In this document: positions 16,015-25,557 of the stretch, piece by piece | Position numbering within the stretch: the first letter of the stretch is position 1 | How the letters are laid out: each line of letters opens with the position of its first letter | Source: Skermanella pratensis | Lineage (GTDB): Bacteria; Pseudomonadota; Alphaproteobacteria; Azospirillales; Azospirillaceae | Direction: 5' to 3' | NCBI RefSeq assembly: GCF_008843145.1 | Contig: NZ_CP030265.1 | Coordinates: 5,697,001-5,761,000, forward strand | Length of the DNA: 64,000 nucleotides | The notes under the pieces: generated by a model | Databases searched by the model: none | Told to the model about the DNA's origin: nothing | What the model saw: only the letters and a program-made list of their open reading frames with translations | Position numbers and translations under genes: made by a program

Positions 16015-17537
16015 CTACCGCCCCGGAACGATCCGCCGGTAGCTGAGCGCCTCCGCGATGTGCAGGCGGCGCACGGGCGTGCTCCCTTCCATGTCGGCCA
16101 GGGTGCGGGCGACGCGCAGCACGCGGTGATAGCCCCGCGCGGACAGGCGCATGCGCTCGGCGGCCTCGGTCAGCAGGGCTCGGCCGGGCTGGTCGGGGGC
16201 GGCGATCTTCTCCAGCAGTTCGCCGTCGGCCTCGGCATTGGTCTTCGGGCCGGTGCCCTCCTCGCCCGGAACGTGGAACCGCTCCGCCTGGATGGCGCGG
16301 GCGGATGCGACCCGGACGGCCACCTCGGCGCTTCCTTCCGCCGGCGGCGGCAGGCTCAGATCGGCGGCGCTGACCGGGGGACGTCCACATGGCAGTCGAT
16401 CCGGTCGAACAGGGGGCCGCTGATCTTGCCCTGGTACTGGATGCCGCATTTCGGGGCCTGGGAGCAGGCCCGCGACGGGTCGTCCAGATAGCCGCAGCGG
16501 CACGGGTTCATCGCCGCGATCAGCTGGAAGCGCGCGGGATATGTCACGTGGTGGTTGGCCCGCGCGATCGTGACCCGCCCGGACTCCAGCGGCTGGCGCA
16601 GCGCCTCCAGCACCTGCCGGGGAAACTCCGGCAGCTCGTCCAGGAAGAGCACGCCCTTGTGCGCCAGGCTGATCTCCCCCGGCTTGGCCCGCGAGCCGCC
16701 GCCGACCAGGGCCGGCAGGCTGGTGCCCTGGTGCGGTTCCCGGAACTGCCTGTTGCGCAGCATCCTGCCGCCCTGGAGATGCCCGGCGACGCTGTGGATC
16801 ATCGAGACCTCCAGCGCCTCCCTCGGCTCCAGCGGCGGCAGGATGCCGGGCAGGCAGGAGGCCAGCATGGACTTGCCCGATCCCGGCGGGCCGACCATCA
16901 GCAGGTTGTGGTTTCCCGACGCCGCCACTTCCAAGGCGCGCTTGGCGGTCTCCTGGCCCTTCACGTCGCGCAGGTCGCGCATGCTGGTGGAGATTTCCTC
17001 CATGTGCGGGCGGGACGGGGCCAGCACCTGGGTTCCCTTGAAGTGGTTGATCAGCGACAGCAGGGACGGGGCCGCCAGCACCTCCAGCCCCTTGGCCCAG
17101 GCGGCCTCGCTGCCGCAGGCGGCGGGGCAGATCAGGCCGCGTTCCTGCTGGAGCGCCCCGATCGCCGCCGGCAGCACGCCCGCGACGGCGGTCAGGCTGC
17201 CGTCGAGCGCCAGCTCGCCCAGCGCGGTGTAGCCGGCGATCTCCTCCACCGGCAGGACGCCCATGGCGGCGAGCAGCCCCAGGGCGATCGGCAGGTCGTA
17301 GTGGCTGCCCTCCTTCTGCACGTCGGCCGGCGCCATGTTGACGGTGATGCGCTTGGGCGGCAGCGACAGGCCCAGCGCCTGGAAGGCGCCGCGCACCCGT
17401 TCCCGGCTCTCGCCGACCGCCTTGTCCGGCAGGCCCACGACGGTGAAGGCGACCACGCCGCCGGAGACCTGGACCTGCACATCGATGTTCAGGACCTCGA
17501 TGCCCTGGAATGCAACCGTATTGACCCGCGCAACCAA
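16015..17537 (-). pseudogene. comM: YifB/ComM family Mg-chelatase-like AAA+ ATPase, single frameshift
   Basis: ComM-type helicase, which promotes branch migration of incoming DNA during natural transformation. The first part reads cleanly from a TTG at 17537 with a GGAGGG ribosome-binding site 7 bp before it. It shows the N-terminal domain ([20 protein letters not shown]), Walker [13 protein letters not shown], Walker B FLDELPEF and the NPCRCG zinc-like motif. After [10 protein letters not shown] the frame closes at 16356. The C-terminal domain continues in another frame from [11 protein letters not shown] to the stop at 16015. One extra C in the C5 run at 16376-16380 would restore a normal protein of about 507 residues, so this may be a sequence error. 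Confidence 0.88.
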
Positions 17538-17818
17538 CGTGACGCCCTCCGACTGCCGACGCACGCGACTGTATGGGGTTGGCGTGCACCTTGCCAGCAT
17601 CGTCACGGGATCGGGGCGGCGTTCTCCTCCGGTCGGATTGCCGCAGGCTTGCCGGACAGGCAACATATCCGCCCGCCGCGCCTTCAATCCCCATATGAGG
17701 GCTTCGCCGCGGGACGAATCGCATTTGTCGGAACCTGGCAGCGTGGTAAGAGGCGACGGTACCGGTCCGGGACGGCGGACCGGCCGATCTGACGACATTC
17801 GGGGATGGCAGGCTGGCG

Positions 17819-19126
17819 ATGCGGAACTTGACTTCGGAAGGGCAGGCGAGGATCGCCGAGATCGCCCAGCGCCACGGCATCAGCACCGACGGCGCGATGA
17901 CCATGCTGGACGCGCTGGTGCGCGGCGGCGGCACCATGGCCCAGTTCAGCCATCCCGACTTCGGCGGCTCGGGCCAGTGGATGATGGGCGGCATGACCAT
18001 GGTCAGCGACCTGTTCAACAACGCGCTGAAGGCCCGGGTCGACAATATCTGCATCGAGCTGTCCAACCTGCTGGCCAACGACCAGGGGTGGCTGTGGGAG
18101 CCGGCGCCGCCCCAATTCCAGTCATCCCAACCCTCTTCGAGCCTGTCCGGATCGTACGGCGGGTGGAATTCCGGGTCCTGGTGGCCGGCCGAACTGGGCC
18201 AACCGAACTCCAGCGGCGGCCAGAACGACATCCGCTACGCCTATTTCGGCCACGCGAACCGCCTGGCGGTCGATATCGCCGGGACGGTGACGGTCTACGA
18301 TACCGGCGACCACATGATTTCCGGCGTGTCGCAGCAGCAGGGGAACGGCTGGACCGTGACCTTCACCAGCCAGTACGGCACGGTCCCGGTCAGCAGCCTG
18401 CGCGTCGTCGGCGGGGCCGGGGAGCAGCCCGTTCCGTCACCCACGCCCACTTTCCCGGAGCCGTCCCCCATGCCGGCACCGTCCCCCATGCCGGCGGCAT
18501 CGCCCGCCGCCTCGGGAGGCGCCGCGCTGGAGCAGGATTATCTGTCGGGCAGCACCTGGACCTTCGGCCCGGCCGGCGGCGAGCCGTTCGGCATCGTCAC
18601 CCTGTCGCCCGAAGGGGGCATCGCGGGGGATGTCGATCCGCGGGCGCGGTTCTGGTCCGTCGAGAACGGCGTGCTGAGCTTCTACGATGCCGATGGCCGC
18701 ACCTCGGTGCGCTTTTCAGCCCTCGCGCCGGAGGGTGGCGCCACGGTGATCAGGGGCGACGATCCGTCCGTTCCCGGTGACGGCTATGTCCTGCGCAGTC
18801 CCGGCGTGCCGGAGGTGCAGCCGTCGCCGGCCTCCGCGCCCGGCACCCTGCCGATCCCGGTCGATCTCAGCGCCGGGGATTGGGCGCTGGAGGATGCTTC
18901 CGGCCAGACCCTCGCGACGCTCCGCCTGATGCGGGACCAGTCGATCGCGGGCGGCCGCCCGACCGAGACGCGCTGGCGGACCGATGGCGACACGCTCGTC
19001 CTGCTCCACGGCAGCGGCCGGCCGACCGCCCGGTTCGACACGTTCCAGTTCCGCGCCGGGCGGTGGTCGCTGACCGGCTCGCTCCAGAGCGATCCGGGCG
19101 TGTCCCTGACCCTCCGCCAAACCTGA
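17819..19126 (+). CDS. SHOCT-type N-terminal domain protein with duplicated beta-rich domain
   Basis: A 435-residue protein. Residues 1-90 ([20 protein letters not shown]...[18 protein letters not shown]) match the SHOCT-like bacterial oligomerisation module as I know it. A Ser/Gly/Trp-rich region follows, including a Pro-rich linker with an 18-bp tandem duplication (PSPMPA twice, 18461-18496). The C-terminal half has two similar units, about 240-300 and 345-430: each has W-x-hydrophobic, G-x-x-x-L and a final W/F-rich strand set, recalling small lipocalin/Inh-type domains. No signal peptide or membrane helix is seen. It is divergent from comM and followed 22 bp later by a creatininase gene. 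Confidence 0.75.
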   Translation: MRNLTSEGQARIAEIAQRHGISTDGAMTMLDALVRGGGTMAQFSHPDFGGSGQWMMGGMTMVSDLFNNALKARVDNICIELSNLLANDQGWLWEPAPPQFQSSQPSSSLSGSYGGWNSGSWWPAELGQPNSSGGQNDIRYAYFGHANRLAVDIAGTVTVYDTGDHMISGVSQQQGNGWTVTFTSQYGTVPVSSLRVVGGAGEQPVPSPTPTFPEPSPMPAPSPMPAASPAASGGAALEQDYLSGSTWTFGPAGGEPFGIVTLSPEGGIAGDVDPRARFWSVENGVLSFYDADGRTSVRFSALAPEGGATVIRGDDPSVPGDGYVLRSPGVPEVQPSPASAPGTLPIPVDLSAGDWALEDASGQTLATLRLMRDQSIAGGRPTETRWRTDGDTLVLLHGSGRPTARFDTFQFRAGRWSLTGSLQSDPGVSLTLRQT

Positions 19127-19148
19127 CCCGAAACGATCTGGATCATCC

Positions 19149-19895
19149 ATGCGCCTTCAACTCAGCACCTGGCCCGAGGTCGAGACCTACCTGAAGACGT
19201 CGAAGGGGATCATCATTCCTATCGGCTCGACGGAACAGCACGGTCCCAACGGCCTGATCGGCACCGACGCCATCTGCGCGGAGGAGATCGCGCTGGGCGT
19301 CGGCGCCGCCGCCGGGGCGCTGGTCGGGCCGACGATCGGGGTGGGCATGGCCGTCCACCACATGGAGTTCCCCGGCACCATGACGCTGCGGCCCTCGACC
19401 CTGGTGCTGGTCATCCGGGACTATGTCACGGCGCTGGCCGAGCACGGGTTCGAACGCTTCCTGTTCATCAACGGCCATGGCGGCAACATCGCGACCGTGC
19501 GCGCCGCCTTCAACGAGGTCTACGCGGAGCTTCGGGCGGCCCGGGGCGCCTCGGCCCCGGAGGTGCGCTGCCGGGTGATCAGCTGGTGGGAGAACGAGAG
19601 CGTCTACGGCCTGAGCAAGGAGCTGTTCGGGTCGTCCGAGGGCAGCCACGCGACCCCCAGCGAGGTGTCCGTGGTGCAGTACCTCTATCCGGACCACATC
19701 AAGGGAGCGCCGCTCGATCCGCCGGTGGCGCCCAGCAGCCAGTTCTACGACGCCCGCGACTACCGCCGCCGCTTCCCCGACGGCCGGATCGGCTCCAACC
19801 CCGGGCTGTCCCGGCCGGAGCACGGCAAGCGGCTGTACGACGCCGCCGTGGCGGCTCTCGCCGACAAGTACCGGAGCTTCGTCGGCGAGGCTTGA
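19149..19895 (+). CDS. Creatininase family metal-dependent amidohydrolase
   Basis: A 248-residue member of the creatinine amidohydrolase family. Metal ligands are recognisable: Glu29 and His31 in STEQHG, Asp40 in GTD, the glycine-rich FINGHGGN (about 112-119) and EGSHATPSE. The family includes creatininase, Fapy-phosphate hydrolase ArfB and mycofactocin MftE; no mycofactocin or deazaflavin genes are near, so the substrate is open. It starts 22 bp after the SHOCT gene and may be co-transcribed. Confidence 0.92.
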   Translation: MRLQLSTWPEVETYLKTSKGIIIPIGSTEQHGPNGLIGTDAICAEEIALGVGAAAGALVGPTIGVGMAVHHMEFPGTMTLRPSTLVLVIRDYVTALAEHGFERFLFINGHGGNIATVRAAFNEVYAELRAARGASAPEVRCRVISWWENESVYGLSKELFGSSEGSHATPSEVSVVQYLYPDHIKGAPLDPPVAPSSQFYDARDYRRRFPDGRIGSNPGLSRPEHGKRLYDAAVAALADKYRSFVGEA

Positions 19896-19918
19896 GGAGA
19901 AGGTCGCCCAAAGCCGAA

Positions 19919-19969
19919 CGCAGTCTTACGCAGATCGGAATCTGTGTCCATCTGCGTGCATCTGCGGAC
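19919..19969. repeat. Second dispersed repeat family, partial copy (GCAGAT type)
   Basis: The segment holds ACGCAGATCGGAATCTGTGT and CATCTGCGTGCATCTGCGG, which match the arm of the large inverted repeat at 35099-35215. It lies between the convergent creatininase and gshB genes. A weak hairpin (GCAGAT with ATCTGC) can form. Confidence 0.6.
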
Positions 19970-19971
19970 AA

Positions 19972-20937
19972 TCAGATCGGCTTGCCCGTATGCCGCTCGT
20001 GGTGGCGGGTCTCGATTGCGTCCCACAGCCCGACTTCGAGCTGGACGCCATCCAGGCGGTTGATCTCCTGGATGCCGGTCGGCGAGGTGACGTTGATCTC
20101 GGTCAGGTAGTCGCCGATCACGTCGATCCCGACGAATACCAGCCCCTTCTCCCGCAAGGTCGGCCCGATCGCGGCGCAGATGTCGCGCTCGCGGGTGGTC
20201 AGCTTCGTCTGACGGGCGCTGCCGCCGGCGTGGAAGTTGGCCCGCGCCTCCCCGGTGACGGGGATGCGGCTGACGGCGCCGCCGGGCTCGCCGTCGATCA
20301 GGATGATCCGCTTGTCGCCCTCGCGGATCTCGGGAAGGTACTTCTGGACGATCACCGGCTCGCGGTAGAGCTGGGTGAACATCTCCAGCAGCGAACCCAG
20401 GTTCTCGTCGTCCGGCTTCAGGTGGAAGACGCCGGCCCCGCCGTTGCCGAACAGCGGCTTGACGATGATGTCCTTGAACTCGTCGCGGAAGGACAGGATC
20501 TCCGCCTTGTCGCTGGTGATAAGGGTCGGCGGCATCAGGTCGGGAAAATGGGTGACGAACAGCTTCTCCGGCGCGTTGCGCACATGGACCGGGTCGTTGA
20601 TGACCAGCGTGTCGGTCTGGATATGCTCCAGCAGGTGGGTCGCCGTGATGTAGGCCATGTCGAACGGCGGGTCCTGGCGCATCAGCACCACGTCCATGGT
20701 CGCCAGGTCCAGCACCTGCTCCCCGCCGAAGGTGAAGTGGTTGCCGTACTCCCGCCGGACCTCCAGGGGGCGTACGCGCGCGTACAGGCGGCCCTGGCGG
20801 AAGCTGAGATGCTGCGGCAGGTAGTGGAACAGCGCATGGCCGCGGCGCTGCGCTTCCAGGGCCATCATGAAGCTGCTGTCGGCATCGATGTTGATGCCTT
20901 CGATCGGGTCCATCTGGATGGCGACGGCGAGACTCAT
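19972..20937 (-). CDS. gshB: Glutathione synthase GshB
   Basis: A 321-residue ATP-grasp ligase that adds glycine to gamma-glutamylcysteine in the cytoplasm. Typical segments are [17 protein letters not shown] near the N-terminus, [19 protein letters not shown], the ATP-grasp loop [14 protein letters not shown] and [13 protein letters not shown] at the C-terminus. Length is normal for proteobacteria. It is the last gene of the minus-strand run rsmI, yraN, SirB1-type gene, gshB, an arrangement common near rsmI in alphaproteobacteria. gshA is not in the window. Confidence 0.97.
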   Translation of the reverse strand: MSLAVAIQMDPIEGINIDADSSFMMALEAQRRGHALFHYLPQHLSFRQGRLYARVRPLEVRREYGNHFTFGGEQVLDLATMDVVLMRQDPPFDMAYITATHLLEHIQTDTLVINDPVHVRNAPEKLFVTHFPDLMPPTLITSDKAEILSFRDEFKDIIVKPLFGNGGAGVFHLKPDDENLGSLLEMFTQLYREPVIVQKYLPEIREGDKRIILIDGEPGGAVSRIPVTGEARANFHAGGSARQTKLTTRERDICAAIGPTLREKGLVFVGIDVIGDYLTEINVTSPTGIQEINRLDGVQLEVGLWDAIETRHHERHTGKPI

Positions 20938-20986
20938 CGGGGGCTCCGCGGCGGAACGTTTTGAAGTTGGATCGGCTGGGGATGGA

Positions 20987-21835
20987 TCAATTGAGGCGTG
21001 TCTTGAGTTGCTGGATCAGCAGCGCGGTCTGGTGGCGGAGGAGATCGTTGCCGCCCAGCTCCATGAAGGTCTCCAGCGCGCCCACCGCCGCCGCCAGGTT
21101 CCCGGCATGGGCGTTCAGCAGGCCGGATTCACGCCACAGCGTGGCCTCGTTGGGAGCGAACAGCAGCATGCCGTCCAGCACCTCGACCGCCTTGTCCACC
21201 CGGTCGGCCTTCAGGAACCGGAGCTTCAGGTTGTTCTGCAGGCGAAGCAGGATGTCCCGGTTGCCCACCGTCGCGTAATATTCCGGGGTCAGCTCGGCAT
21301 CGGCCCCGGCCGCGATCTTCAGCAGGTCGCGCAGTTCCATGACGCTACGGGCCTGTCCCTGGTTGAACGGGTCGATGATGATCCGCTCGCCCGCATATTC
21401 CAGCCGCACCAGGAAATGGCCGGGAAAGTTCAGGCCGAAGATGCTCCAGCCCTGGGCGCGGGCCGACTGGATGAACAGGATGCCGAGCGCGACCGGCAAG
21501 CCCTTCTTCCGGTCGATCACCCGCATCATGTTGGCGTTCTGGATGTCGTCGTAGGTCAGCGTGTCGCCCTCGTAGCCGTGCCGGGCGACCAGCACGTCCT
21601 GAAGGGCGGCGACCCGCGCTTCCAGGCTGTCCTCCTCGGGAGGGTTCAGCTCCGCGACCTCGCGGGCCAGCAGCGACAGGTGATCCCGATAGCGGTCCAG
21701 CTCCGTTTCGGGCTGTTCCAGGGCGGCCAGGGCGAGCGCCGCCTCGGCCAGATCGATTTCCTCGTCCTGTTGGGTCCCGACGCGGCGCAGGACGTCCTTG
21801 GCTTCCAGTCGGCTGATCACGGCTCTTCTTCTCAT
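20987..21835 (-). CDS. SirB1/transglutaminase-like family protein with TPR-like C-terminus
   Basis: A 282-residue protein with the SirB1-type transglutaminase-like core. It includes [20 protein letters not shown], then [13 protein letters not shown] and the His-containing [15 protein letters not shown]-terminal tetratricopeptide-like region follows ([20 protein letters not shown]). In place of a catalytic cysteine the family usually has other residues, so enzymatic activity is uncertain. The ATG at 21835 was chosen as the last start that keeps the conserved N-terminal helical domain; a longer frame would run into the 145-bp spacer. Its function in bacteria is poorly defined; it lies 49 bp before gshB. 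Confidence 0.85.
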   Translation of the reverse strand: MRRRAVISRLEAKDVLRRVGTQQDEEIDLAEAALALAALEQPETELDRYRDHLSLLAREVAELNPPEEDSLEARVAALQDVLVARHGYEGDTLTYDDIQNANMMRVIDRKKGLPVALGILFIQSARAQGWSIFGLNFPGHFLVRLEYAGERIIIDPFNQGQARSVMELRDLLKIAAGADAELTPEYYATVGNRDILLRLQNNLKLRFLKADRVDKAVEVLDGMLLFAPNEATLWRESGLLNAHAGNLAAAVGALETFMELGGNDLLRHQTALLIQQLKTRLN

Positions 21836-21924
21836 GGCGTCCGGGAACGGCGAGCGATGGCCGCGGCCATGGCGAAGACGGCGGCCAGGGCGGACATAGA
21901 GCATAAACCATGCAAGGGAACAAC

Positions 21925-21953
21925 CCACCTGTCCGGCCACCTGTCCGGCCACC
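21925..21953. repeat. 12-bp tandem repeat, about 2.4 copies
   Basis: CCACCTGTCCGG occurs twice in perfect tandem, then CCACC. It lies in the spacer between yraN and the SirB1-type gene. It is one of several short tandem duplications in the window and looks like replication slippage. Confidence 0.7.
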
Positions 21954-21980
21954 AGCCCGCTTCCCGGCACCGGAAACCCC

Positions 21981-22385
21981 TCATGCGCCCTCCCGCCAGG
22001 CGTCGGTCACGTGGCGCGGCCACCGGCCGGGAACGACCATCATCACGTCGAAGCGGATCGCCAGCCCGTTGAGGGCGGGGTTGCGGGCGACGAAGGCCAG
22101 GGCCGCGCGTTCCAGCCTCCGGCGCTGGCGCGGCGTGACGGCGGCGCCCGCCGCGTACAGGGAGCCGCGGGCCTTGACCTCGACGATGGCGACGGTGCCG
22201 CCGCGCCGGGCGACGATGTCGATCTCGCCCTGGGGACAGCGCCAGCCGCGCGCCAGGATGCGGTAGCCCTTCAGCCGCAGGGCCAGGCGGCACAGCGCTT
22301 CCGACCAGCGGCCGCGGCGCCATGCGGCCAGCCGAACCGGGTTCGCGGCGCTCTTCGAGGTGCCTTTCGAAGGGTCAGCCGCCAT
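21981..22385 (-). CDS. yraN: YraN/UPF0102 family nuclease-like protein
   Basis: A 134-residue protein of the UPF0102 family with a restriction-endonuclease-like fold. The core is visible as RGWRCPQGEIDIVARRGGTV and VAIVEVKARG, holding the E-x-D ... E-x-K pattern of that fold. The role in cells is not settled. The start at 22385 overlaps the 3' end of rsmI by 11 bp, which suggests translational coupling. The rsmI-yraN link and a divergent LpoA/LppC gene are also known from E. coli and relatives. Confidence 0.9.
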   Translation of the reverse strand: MAADPSKGTSKSAANPVRLAAWRRGRWSEALCRLALRLKGYRILARGWRCPQGEIDIVARRGGTVAIVEVKARGSLYAAGAAVTPRQRRRLERAALAFVARNPALNGLAIRFDVMMVVPGRWPRHVTDAWREGA

Positions 22386-23325
22386 CGTCCTCTCCCTCCG
22401 GGGGCGGCTCGGCGGGACCGTTGCGGGACAGCTCCAGGGCACGGGCATAGACCTGGCGGCGCGGCCAGCCGGTTTGGGCCGCCACCTCCGAGGCCGCGTC
22501 GCGCACGCTCATGCGCTCCATCGCCACGGCCAGCGCCCGGTCCACCGAGGATTCGTCGGCGGCGCCGGCGCCTTCCTCCGGCGGCCCGACGACGACCACG
22601 ATCTCGCCCTTGGGCGGGCCGCGCTCGGCATAATGGGCCGCCAGCTCGGACAGCCGGCCGCGCCGAACCTCCTCGAACATCTTGGTCAGCTCGCGCGCCA
22701 CGGCGGCCTCGCGGTCGCCCAGGACGGCTTGCAGGTCGGCCAGCGCCGCGGCCAGCCGCTCCTTGCTCTCGAAGAAGACCAGCGTCGCGCGGATGCCCGC
22801 CAGCTCGTGGGCGGCGGCGCGGCGCGCGGCCGACTTGGGCGGCAGGAACCCGGCGAACAGGAAGCGGTCGGTCGGCAGGCCCGACAGCACCAGCGCCGTC
22901 ACCGGCGCGCTGGCCCCGGGCAGGGTGGTGACCGGCAGCCCGGCCGCGACGCAGTCTCGCACCAGCTTGTATCCGGGATCGGAGATCAGCGGCGTGCCGG
23001 CGTCGGAGACCAGGGCGATGGTCTCCCCCGCGCCAAGCCTTTCCAGCAGCACCGGCCGCATCTTCGCGGCGTTGTGCTCGTGGTAGGAGATCATCGGCGT
23101 GCCGATGCCGTGCGCGTTCATGAGCTTGCGGGTGACGCGGGTGTCCTCGCAGGCGATCGCGTCGGCCGCGCGCAACACCGACAGCGCCCGCAGCGTTATG
23201 TCTGCGGCATTGCCGATGGGAGTTGCGACGAGGTAGAGGCCGGGGGTCGGTTTACTTGGGCTGCCGGTCCCGCTACCTTCCCGGCTCTCGCCCGCCCCTA
23301 TCGAAGTGGAGTCCGTCGGTGACAC
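22375..23325 (-). CDS. rsmI: 16S rRNA 2'-O-methyltransferase RsmI
   Basis: A 316-residue SAM-dependent methyltransferase that modifies C1402 of 16S rRNA. Typical motifs are GLYLVATPIGNAADITLRAL, CEDTRVTRKLM, SDAGTPLISDPGYKLV and LPGASAPVTALVLSGLP. A GTG at 23325 is chosen: a longer frame to an ATG at 23421 would cross the signal sequence of the divergent lipoprotein gene. There is then no spacer, as the GTG shares the 7-bp GTGACAC with the GTG of that gene. A Pro/Glu-rich tail ends the protein. Confidence 0.92.
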   Translation of the reverse strand: MSPTDSTSIGAGESREGSGTGSPSKPTPGLYLVATPIGNAADITLRALSVLRAADAIACEDTRVTRKLMNAHGIGTPMISYHEHNAAKMRPVLLERLGAGETIALVSDAGTPLISDPGYKLVRDCVAAGLPVTTLPGASAPVTALVLSGLPTDRFLFAGFLPPKSAARRAAAHELAGIRATLVFFESKERLAAALADLQAVLGDREAAVARELTKMFEEVRRGRLSELAAHYAERGPPKGEIVVVVGPPEEGAGAADESSVDRALAVAMERMSVRDAASEVAAQTGWPRRQVYARALELSRNGPAEPPPEGEDDGG

Positions 23326-24518
23326 GTTTGGCGACTTTTCCAGATATCCTGAAGCCGGTATGGCTGGCGGCCGGCCTGCTGGCCCTGGCCGCCTGTGCGC
23401 CCACCGTAAGACCTGAACCACCGCAGGCGCAAGCGGAGCAAGCGCCGATCACGACGGAACCGCTGCAGCCCATCGCCCCGGTGGACCGCACCGTCAAGGT
23501 GGCGCTGCTGGTGCCCCTGACCGGCAACGCCGCGGAACTCGGCCAGGGCATGCTCGAAGCGGCGCAGATGGCGCTGTTCGATCTGGGCGACGATAGTTTG
23601 CAGCTGATCCCGCGCGACACCAAGGGCACGCCCGGCGGCGCCAGCGAGGCCGCCCGCGCCGCAATCGCCGACGGCGCCCAACTCATCCTGGGGCCGCTGT
23701 ATTCATCCTCGGTAGGGGTGGTTCGGCCGGCGGTGCAGGGCGCCGGCCTCAGCATGATCTCGTTCTCCAACAACCTGAACCAGGCGGGCAGCGGCGCCTG
23801 GACGATCGGCTTCTCGCCCGAGAACCAGGTTCGCCGCGTGGTCTCCTACGCCCGGTCGCAGGGCATCAGCCGGATCGGGTCGCTGGCGCCGCGCGACGCC
23901 TACGGCGACGCCGTCAGTTCGGCGCTCAACACGGCGGCGCTGGACGTCGGCGCCCGGATCGTCCGGACCGAGCGCTACGATCCGTCGGCCACCGACCTGT
24001 CGCCGGCGGTCCAGTCGCTGGCGTCCGGCGGTCCGGGGAGCCTGGACGCCGTCATGCTGGCGGAGGGCGGTCCCAAGCTGCGCAGCGCCGCGTCGCTGCT
24101 GCCGGCCTTCCAGATCGACCCGGCCCAGGTGAGGCTGCTGGGCACCGGCATGTGGGACGACCCGACCCTGGGGAGCGAGCCGGCGCTGGTCGGCGGCTGG
24201 TACGCCGCCCCCGATCCCGCCGCGCGCCGCGATTTCGAGCAGCGATTCGAGGCGGTCTACGGCCGCCGGCCGCCGCGCCTCTCCACGCTGGCCTACGACG
24301 CGGCGGCGCTCGCCGCGGTGCTGGCCCGGAACGGTGGCCCGGCCCCGTTCGACATGATGGCTCTGACCAACCCCAACGGCTTCGCCGGGGTTGACGGCAT
24401 CTTCCGCCTGCGCCCCGACGGCCTAGTCGACCGCGGCCTCGCGGTGATGGAGGTGACGCCCGACGGCAACCGGGTGATCGACCCCGCGCCCAGCAGCTTC
24501 CAGTCCCTGGGGTTCTAG
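23319..24518 (+). CDS. Penicillin-binding protein activator-like lipoprotein (LppC/LpoA family)
   Basis: A 399-residue outer-membrane-type lipoprotein. The signal ends in LLALAAC, a lipobox with Cys at about residue 26. A periplasmic-binding-protein-like domain follows, with VKVALLVPLTGNAAELGQGM at its start and AQLILGPLYSSSV in the middle. LpoA activates a peptidoglycan synthase in E. coli; alphaproteobacterial members lack its N-terminal TPR domain, and their role is inferred. The GTG at 23319 has GGAG 7 bp upstream. It is divergent from rsmI with overlapping start codons, as the LpoA gene is divergent from rsmI in enterobacteria. Confidence 0.92.
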   Translation: MTRLATFPDILKPVWLAAGLLALAACAPTVRPEPPQAQAEQAPITTEPLQPIAPVDRTVKVALLVPLTGNAAELGQGMLEAAQMALFDLGDDSLQLIPRDTKGTPGGASEAARAAIADGAQLILGPLYSSSVGVVRPAVQGAGLSMISFSNNLNQAGSGAWTIGFSPENQVRRVVSYARSQGISRIGSLAPRDAYGDAVSSALNTAALDVGARIVRTERYDPSATDLSPAVQSLASGGPGSLDAVMLAEGGPKLRSAASLLPAFQIDPAQVRLLGTGMWDDPTLGSEPALVGGWYAAPDPAARRDFEQRFEAVYGRRPPRLSTLAYDAAALAAVLARNGGPAPFDMMALTNPNGFAGVDGIFRLRPDGLVDRGLAVMEVTPDGNRVIDPAPSSFQSLGF

Positions 24519-25233
24519 GGATCAGGCCGAGACATTTGGTTCCAAGCGTTGTGCCGCGGCCCAACGCATCGCAAAACATGAAGTGAGCGAATCATTCGTA
24601 CCGGCCGAAACGATTGTGGCTCGGCACAGTGGTTTCGATTGATTTACCGTAGGTCGGCCTCGGCCGAAGGCCGACGCCGACAGCATGGCCGGAGCGTTGA
24701 CGTGGGGTGTCGGCGTTCGCCCTGACGGGCGAAGGCCGACCTACGGCACTCCGCTCCACCGAATATTATCAAAGACACTGTACAGGACCACTAGGCGACG
24801 ATCTGTAAGCGGACGCGGCCCGCGCAGCGCCGCCCGCCCGCGAATCACGAGCCTCCCTCGGGGAAGTTGCCGGGGGCTGCCGTGCGCCCGCTCGACCAGA
24901 GCGTTGCAGCTGGCCTCCACCGGCCCCGGACGTCCTGCTGGTGTGGTGCTGCCGTAATGCCATGAGGGATTCCTTCGGACGAATGACGCGATGGCGCCGC
25001 CTTGTCCGCGCATACGAAGGGCGCTGTGACGTGCCGAACGGCATGATATTTCCCGCAATAGGGTCATCCATGCCCCGGAGACTCTCGCTCAAGCCTCTCC
25101 TGTCACGCCATGAAGCGCATCTTCGGTCCTCCCGGACGGTTCGGAAGGGCGGAGTGCTTGATCCGCCAACCACAAAGGGTCATGGTGCTGCTCGTAGCTA
25201 CAACGTAGCCCGATGATTTGAAAAGGTGTTGCC
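24519..25233. other. 715-bp intergenic region with one repeat copy, no confident gene
   Basis: It holds dispersed repeat copy C (24649-24744). The rest (24745-25196) has overlapping open frames on the minus strand, but none has a ribosome-binding site, a family match or a stable codon pattern; it may be decayed coding sequence. Just before the RelB-like gene an inverted repeat GCTAC-AAC-GTAGC (25197-25209) could be an autoregulatory operator. Confidence 0.4.
24649..24744. repeat. Dispersed hairpin repeat, copy C (complete left-core-right)
   Basis: The 96-bp unit has a left hairpin (GTAGGTCGGCCTCGGCC with GGCCGAC), a core around GCATGGCCGGAGCG, and a right hairpin (GTCGGCGTTCGCCCTGAC with GGGCGAAGGCCGAC). 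Its outer ends, GTAGGTCGGCC and GGCCGACCTAC, are themselves inverted. It stands 131 bp after the LppC gene. Confidence 0.88.
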
Positions 25234-25500
25234 ATGGCTGCAACCGAGGTCGTCCGCGCTCGAATCGACGCCGATCTGAAGAGGGAAGCCAGTGCCGTCC
25301 TCTCCGAGATGGGGCTCTCCGTGTCCGACGCGATCCGGCTGATGTTGGTGCGCATCGCTGCCGATCGGGCCTTGCCCTTCGAGATCCGCGTACCGAACGA
25401 CAAGACGCAGGCCGCGCTGCGAGCGGCGCGGCAGGGCGAGGTTACGCAGTTCGACGATGTCGCGGCCCTGATGGCGGACCTCAACGACCGCGACGAGTGA
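25234..25500 (+). CDS. RelB/DinJ-type antitoxin, apparently without toxin
   Basis: An 88-residue ribbon-helix-helix antitoxin. The N-terminal pattern VVRARIDADLKREASAVLSE followed by MGLSVSDAIRLMLVRI is typical of the RelB/DinJ family, and PFEIRVPN marks the toxin-binding tail. A RelE/YafQ toxin gene would normally follow at once, but only 57 bp separate it from the convergent hemW stop. It is either an orphan antitoxin or the remnant of a broken module. A possible operator (GCTAC-AAC-GTAGC) lies just upstream. Confidence 0.87.
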   Translation: MAATEVVRARIDADLKREASAVLSEMGLSVSDAIRLMLVRIAADRALPFEIRVPNDKTQAALRAARQGEVTQFDDVAALMADLNDRDE

Positions 25501-25557
25501 CCGGTCAGGCGGCATCCCGAACCGCGCCCGCCCGCCTCTCGCCCGGAATCCGGGGCT

